64,000 nt of DNA from VRUE01 sp963770315 (GTDB lineage: Bacteria > Actinomycetota > Thermoleophilia > Solirubrobacterales > 70-9), in assembly GCA_963770315.1 (NCBI GenBank), contig CAVYPC010000002.1, forward strand, positions 2,776,677-2,840,676, read 5' to 3'. Position 1 is the stretch's first letter. Each line of letters begins with the position of its first letter. The translations under genes were made by a program, and so were the position numbers. The notes below the pieces were generated by a model, which ran no database searches, had not been told where the DNA came from, and saw only the letters and a list, made by a program, of their open reading frames with translations. Positions 61,073-64,000 of this stretch are shown in pieces.

Positions 61073-61453
61073 GTGCTCGACCACGTCGGCATCGAGGTGA
61101 GCGACCTCGCTCGCAGCAGGGCCTTCTACGAGCAGGCCCTGCTGCCGCTGGGGATAAAGCCGCTGATGGAGTTCGAGGGCGCTTTGGGTCTTGGCAAGGA
61201 GACCGAGCACGGTCCGAAGCCGTTCTTCTGGATTCAGGCACGCGGTCGCCCCCCCGTCAGCGGTGCTCACGTCGCCTTCGGCGCCCGGGAGACCGCGCAG
61301 GTCGACGCCTTCCACGCCGCCGCCCTGGCGGCGGGTGGCAGCGACAACGGCGCTCCTGGGCCGCGCCCGATCTATCACCCCGGCTACTACGGCGCCTTCG
61401 TCCTCGACCCCGACGGCAACAACGTCGAGGCCGTCTGCCACCGAGCCGGGTAG
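61073..61453 (+). CDS. VOC family protein
   Basis: A 126-residue vicinal-oxygen-chelate protein from GTG 61073. MLDHVGIEVSDLARSRAFYE and GAFVLDPDGNNVEAVCHRAG are the two halves' signature strands, with H4, H86-type and E119 positions as possible metal ligands. Related proteins are annotated as glyoxalase-like but with unknown substrates. It is divergent from the deazaflavin-type gene with 32 bases between. Confidence 0.82.
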   Translation: MLDHVGIEVSDLARSRAFYEQALLPLGIKPLMEFEGALGLGKETEHGPKPFFWIQARGRPPVSGAHVAFGARETAQVDAFHAAALAAGGSDNGAPGPRPIYHPGYYGAFVLDPDGNNVEAVCHRAG

Positions 61454-61457
61454 CGCT

Positions 61458-61934
61458 TCAGCCCAGCGGCCGGTACTCGCCGCCGTGGAAGACGAGCGGC
61501 TCGCCTTCGCCGGCCTGGAGCGCGGCGACCTCGCCGGTGACGATGACGTGGTCGCCGCCGGCGATCACGTCGCGCAGGTCGCAGGCGACGAAGGCGAGGG
61601 CGTCATCGATCGCGGGGATGCCCTCGCGCTCGCTCCAGGCGACGCCATCCCACTTGTCTGCCACCGGCGCCTTGGTGGCGAAGGAGCGGGCGATCGGCTC
61701 CTGCCCCGCGTGGAGGACGCTGATGCCGAAGCGGTTGGCCGCCTGCACGGCGAGCAGCGTGCGCGAGCCGCGGTCGAGGCAGGCCAGCATCAGCATCGGC
61801 TCGATCGAGAGCGAGCAGACCGCGTTGGCCGTCGCACCGGCAGGTCCATCCGGCCCGGCGGCGGTCACGACGGTCACCCCGGTGGGCAACGCGCCCATCG
61901 CGGCGCGGAAGCTGGCGGGGTCGGGCGGACTCAT
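61458..61934 (-). CDS. Flavin reductase-like domain protein
   Basis: A 158-residue FMN-binding split barrel. FRAAMGALPTGVTVVTAAGP, the NAVCSLSIEPMLMLACLDRG flavin pocket and the C-terminal HGGEYRPLG are typical of flavin:NADH reductases that supply FMNH2 to monooxygenases. No monooxygenase is adjacent. Its stop is 4 bases from the convergent VOC stop; its start is 30 bases from the divergent cytochrome gene. Confidence 0.86.
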   Translation of the reverse strand: MSPPDPASFRAAMGALPTGVTVVTAAGPDGPAGATANAVCSLSIEPMLMLACLDRGSRTLLAVQAANRFGISVLHAGQEPIARSFATKAPVADKWDGVAWSEREGIPAIDDALAFVACDLRDVIAGGDHVIVTGEVAALQAGEGEPLVFHGGEYRPLG

Positions 61935-61964
61935 AGCTGGACGGGACAATATGATGCGCGCCGC

Positions 61965-62363
61965 GTGCGACCTGTACTTGCAATCGCTTTGGCCGTCGTG
62001 GCCGCGCTCTCCCTCGCCGCCTGCGGTTTCGGCGAAGAGGGCATCTCGGTCTCCAAGGACGACCCCGACTACAACGGGGCCGTGCTCTTCGCCACGCACT
62101 GCAGCGGATGCCACACGCTGAGCGCCGCCGGCACGCAGGGGACGGGGAATCGCAGCGTGCGTACGCAGGGGCCGAACCTCGACCAGCGAACCGAGACCTA
62201 TGAAGACGCTCTCTTCGCGATTCAGAACGGCGGTTTCTCCGGGGCGATCATGCCTCAGAACATCGTGGTCGGCGCCGATGCCGAGGCGCTGGCCCGCTTC
62301 GTCGCCAAGTACGCGGGCAGCGAAGCCGAAGAATCGCCGCGCCCCGGCGAGCCGTCGCCCTAG
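61965..62363 (+). CDS. c-type cytochrome lipoprotein
   Basis: A 132-residue membrane-anchored electron carrier. GTG 61965 starts a hydrophobic signal (VLAIALAVVAALSLAAC) ending in the lipobox LAAC. The single haem motif is CSGCH, and MPQNIV in GGFSGAIMPQNIVVGAD provides the likely axial methionine. It would pass electrons outside the membrane. Upstream ATGs are out of frame. It lies 12 bases before serS, so they may be co-transcribed despite unrelated roles. Confidence 0.85.
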   Translation: MRPVLAIALAVVAALSLAACGFGEEGISVSKDDPDYNGAVLFATHCSGCHTLSAAGTQGTGNRSVRTQGPNLDQRTETYEDALFAIQNGGFSGAIMPQNIVVGADAEALARFVAKYAGSEAEESPRPGEPSP

Positions 62364-62375
62364 CCGGATACCTCG

Positions 62376-63647
62376 ATGCTCGACCTGAAACTGATCCGCT
62401 CAGATCCCGAGCGGGTCAAGACGGCGCTGGCGCGCCGCGGCGCCGCCGCGGAGGTCGACCGGCTGCTGGCGCTGGATGCGCGCCGGCGTGAGCTGCTGCC
62501 CGAGATCGAGGGCGCCCAGGCCGAGCGCAAGGCGCTCTCCAAGCAGATCGGCGAGGCGAAGCAGCGTGGCGAGGATGCGGTGGAGCAGATGGAGGCGGTG
62601 CAGGGGCTGAAGGAGCGGATCGAGGCCGGCAAGGCCCAGTTGGAGAAAACCGCGGACGAGCTCGAGCGCGTCGTCGCCGCCCTGCCCAACTTGCCCGACC
62701 CCGAGGCGCCGGACGGGATGACCGAGGAGGACGCCGTCGTCCTGCGCGAGGTGGGGACCCGGCCGAGCTTCGACTTCGATCCACGCGACCACCTCGAGAT
62801 CGGCACCGAGCTGGGCCTGATCGACATGGAGTCGGCGGCGCGCCTTTCCGGCTCCCGCTTCGCCTACCTGAAGGGCGACCTGGTGCTGCTCGAGCTCGCC
62901 CTCGCTCGTTTCGCGATCGAGCTGGTTCGGGGCGAGGGCCACGAGCCGGTGGTGCCGCCGGTGCTGGTCCGCGAGGAGGCCCTCTACGGGACCGGCTTCC
63001 TGCCCGGCGACCGCGACCAGATCTACGAAGTGCCCAAGGACGAGCTCTTCCTGGTCGGCACCTCAGAGGTCGCGCTCGCCGGATTGCACGCCGACCAGAT
63101 CCTCGAAGCCGCGCAGCTGCCGCTGCGCTACGCGGGCTTCTCGCCCTGCTTCCGCCGCGAGGCCGGCGCCGCCGGCCGCGACACGCGCGGCATCTTTCGC
63201 GTGCACCAGTTCGACAAGGTCGAGATGTTCTCGTTCGTCGAGCCCGCGGAGTCCGCCGCGGAGCACGAGCGGCTGCTGGCGATCGAGGAGCGCATCCTCA
63301 CCGAGCTGGAGATCCCCTACCGTGTGGTCAACGTCGCCGCCGGCGACCTCGGTGCCCCGGCGGCGAAGAAGTACGACTGCGAGGCGTGGATCCCGAGCCA
63401 GGAGCGCTACCGCGAGCTGACGTCCTGCTCGAATACCACCGACTACCAGGCGCGCCGCCTCAATTGCAGGTACCGGGCTGCCGATAACGAGGCAGCCCAG
63501 GCGGTTCACACGCTGAACGGAACGGCGGTGGCCGTGGGACGAACGATGATCGCGCTGATCGAGAACAGGCAGGATCGCGAGGGCGGATTCACGCTACCTA
63601 ATATTTTGCATTTTTATGGTGCCCCTGAGAGGATCGGACCCGCATGA
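62376..63647 (+). CDS. serS: Seryl-tRNA synthetase
   Basis: Charges tRNA-Ser with serine; 423 residues, the normal length. The N-terminal helical arm (about 27-100) is a long charged coiled coil that grips the tRNA. The class II core has motif 2 (PCFRREAGAAGRDTRGIFRV), the TSE motif (LVGTSEVALA) and motif 3 (NGTAVAVGRTMIALIEN). ATG 62376. Its TGA overlaps the start of the response regulator gene by four bases. Confidence 0.97.
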   Translation: MLDLKLIRSDPERVKTALARRGAAAEVDRLLALDARRRELLPEIEGAQAERKALSKQIGEAKQRGEDAVEQMEAVQGLKERIEAGKAQLEKTADELERVVAALPNLPDPEAPDGMTEEDAVVLREVGTRPSFDFDPRDHLEIGTELGLIDMESAARLSGSRFAYLKGDLVLLELALARFAIELVRGEGHEPVVPPVLVREEALYGTGFLPGDRDQIYEVPKDELFLVGTSEVALAGLHADQILEAAQLPLRYAGFSPCFRREAGAAGRDTRGIFRVHQFDKVEMFSFVEPAESAAEHERLLAIEERILTELEIPYRVVNVAAGDLGAPAAKKYDCEAWIPSQERYRELTSCSNTTDYQARRLNCRYRAADNEAAQAVHTLNGTAVAVGRTMIALIENRQDREGGFTLPNILHFYGAPERIGPA

Positions 63648-64000
63648 GCTCCGCTGTGAGAGAGGCTAAGCGGGTCGTCCTCTGCGACGACCACGAGATC
63701 GTCCGCGACGCGATCAAATCGCGGATGGCGAATTCGAGCGCGCTGCAGATCGTCGGCGAGGCTTCGAACGGCCGCGACGTCATCGACGTGGTCAAAGAAC
63801 TTGAGCCCGACGTCTTGATCATCGACGTCGAGCTGCCCAAACGCGACGGGATCGAGGCGACCAAGGAGGTGCTCAAGGTCCGGCCGCGGACCAAGGTGAT
63901 CATCTTCACCGCGCACGCTCAGCCCGACCTGCTCGCGTTGGCCCTGCGGGCGGGCGCTTCCGGCTATGTGCTGAAGTCGGCGCCCGCCGAGGACATCGCT
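63644..64000 (+). CDS. NarL-type response regulator, cut by window end
   Basis: The receiver domain of a response regulator, 119 codons visible. RVVLCDDHEIVRDAI holds the acidic pocket, VLIIDVELPKRDGIE the phosphorylated Asp, and VIIFTAHA and GYVLKSAPAED the Thr and Lys. This pattern (DDH.IVR, then a GA.GY..K end) is that of the NarL/FixJ class, which has a LuxR helix-turn-helix C-terminus beyond the window. The ATG overlaps the serS stop. Confidence 0.9.
   Translation, partial: MSSAVREAKRVVLCDDHEIVRDAIKSRMANSSALQIVGEASNGRDVIDVVKELEPDVLIIDVELPKRDGIEATKEVLKVRPRTKVIIFTAHAQPDLLALALRAGASGYVLKSAPAEDIA

Overview
The window is 64 kb of very GC-rich chromosomal DNA, almost fully coding, with many GTG/TTG starts and 1-4 nt stop/start overlaps. 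Gene content points to a high-GC actinobacterium of the Thermoleophilia/Solirubrobacterales type: a fused 2-oxoglutarate dehydrogenase E2-E1 protein, AcnA, an Rv3806c-like UbiA enzyme, a deazaflavin-type oxidoreductase, a c-di-AMP (ydaO) riboswitch before an NlpC/P60 gene, and secreted repeat proteins with an 'ALFVALGG' signal peptide. The assignment is an inference from gene content.

Layout. 1-2.3 kb: four TetR-like regulators, one divergent and cut by the window edge. 2.3-4.1 kb: vapBC-like toxin-antitoxin pair convergent with a Fic protein. 4.1-8.1 kb: polyamine-type ABC transporter operon. 8.2-8.9 kb: NlpC/P60 gene under a ydaO riboswitch. 9-26 kb: central metabolism (SDR, acnA, E2-E1 fusion, gltA, PfkB kinase), an acyl-reductase-like double SDR next to an alkylglycerone-phosphate-synthase-like gene, a frameshifted nucleotidyltransferase and a UbiA prenyltransferase. 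26.3-27.4 kb: an intact IS481-family element. 27.5-36.9 kb: quinone oxidoreductase, DEAD-box helicase, three secreted repeat or collagen-like proteins, a two-component pair, an APH-like kinase and an acyl-CoA dehydrogenase, and an IS481 remnant. 36.9-45 kb: RibD-C reductase, sulfotransferase, flippase-like protein, CBS protein, ThyX, AEC transporter and several unknowns. 45.1-60 kb: a complete 14-gene complex I operon, nuoA to nuoN, on the minus strand. 60-64 kb: small redox genes, a c-type cytochrome lipoprotein, serS and a truncated NarL-type regulator.

The most unusual feature is a set of palindromic elements that ordinary annotation does not explain. I find at least seven families (called A-G here), 15 copies. 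Each has a conserved core or loop between inverted arms. In families A, E, F and G the arms differ between copies but remain complementary within a copy (up to 27 perfect base pairs). Several copies sit in frame inside genes (nuoJ, twice plus once in nuoG, nuoD, the 2-oxoglutarate dehydrogenase gene). Inner mini-hairpins show compensatory changes between copies. One copy is interrupted by the IS481 element. Seven copies lie in or at the ends of the nuo operon. I could not test novelty; Rickettsia palindromic elements and REP/BIME/MITE sequences are the closest known analogues.
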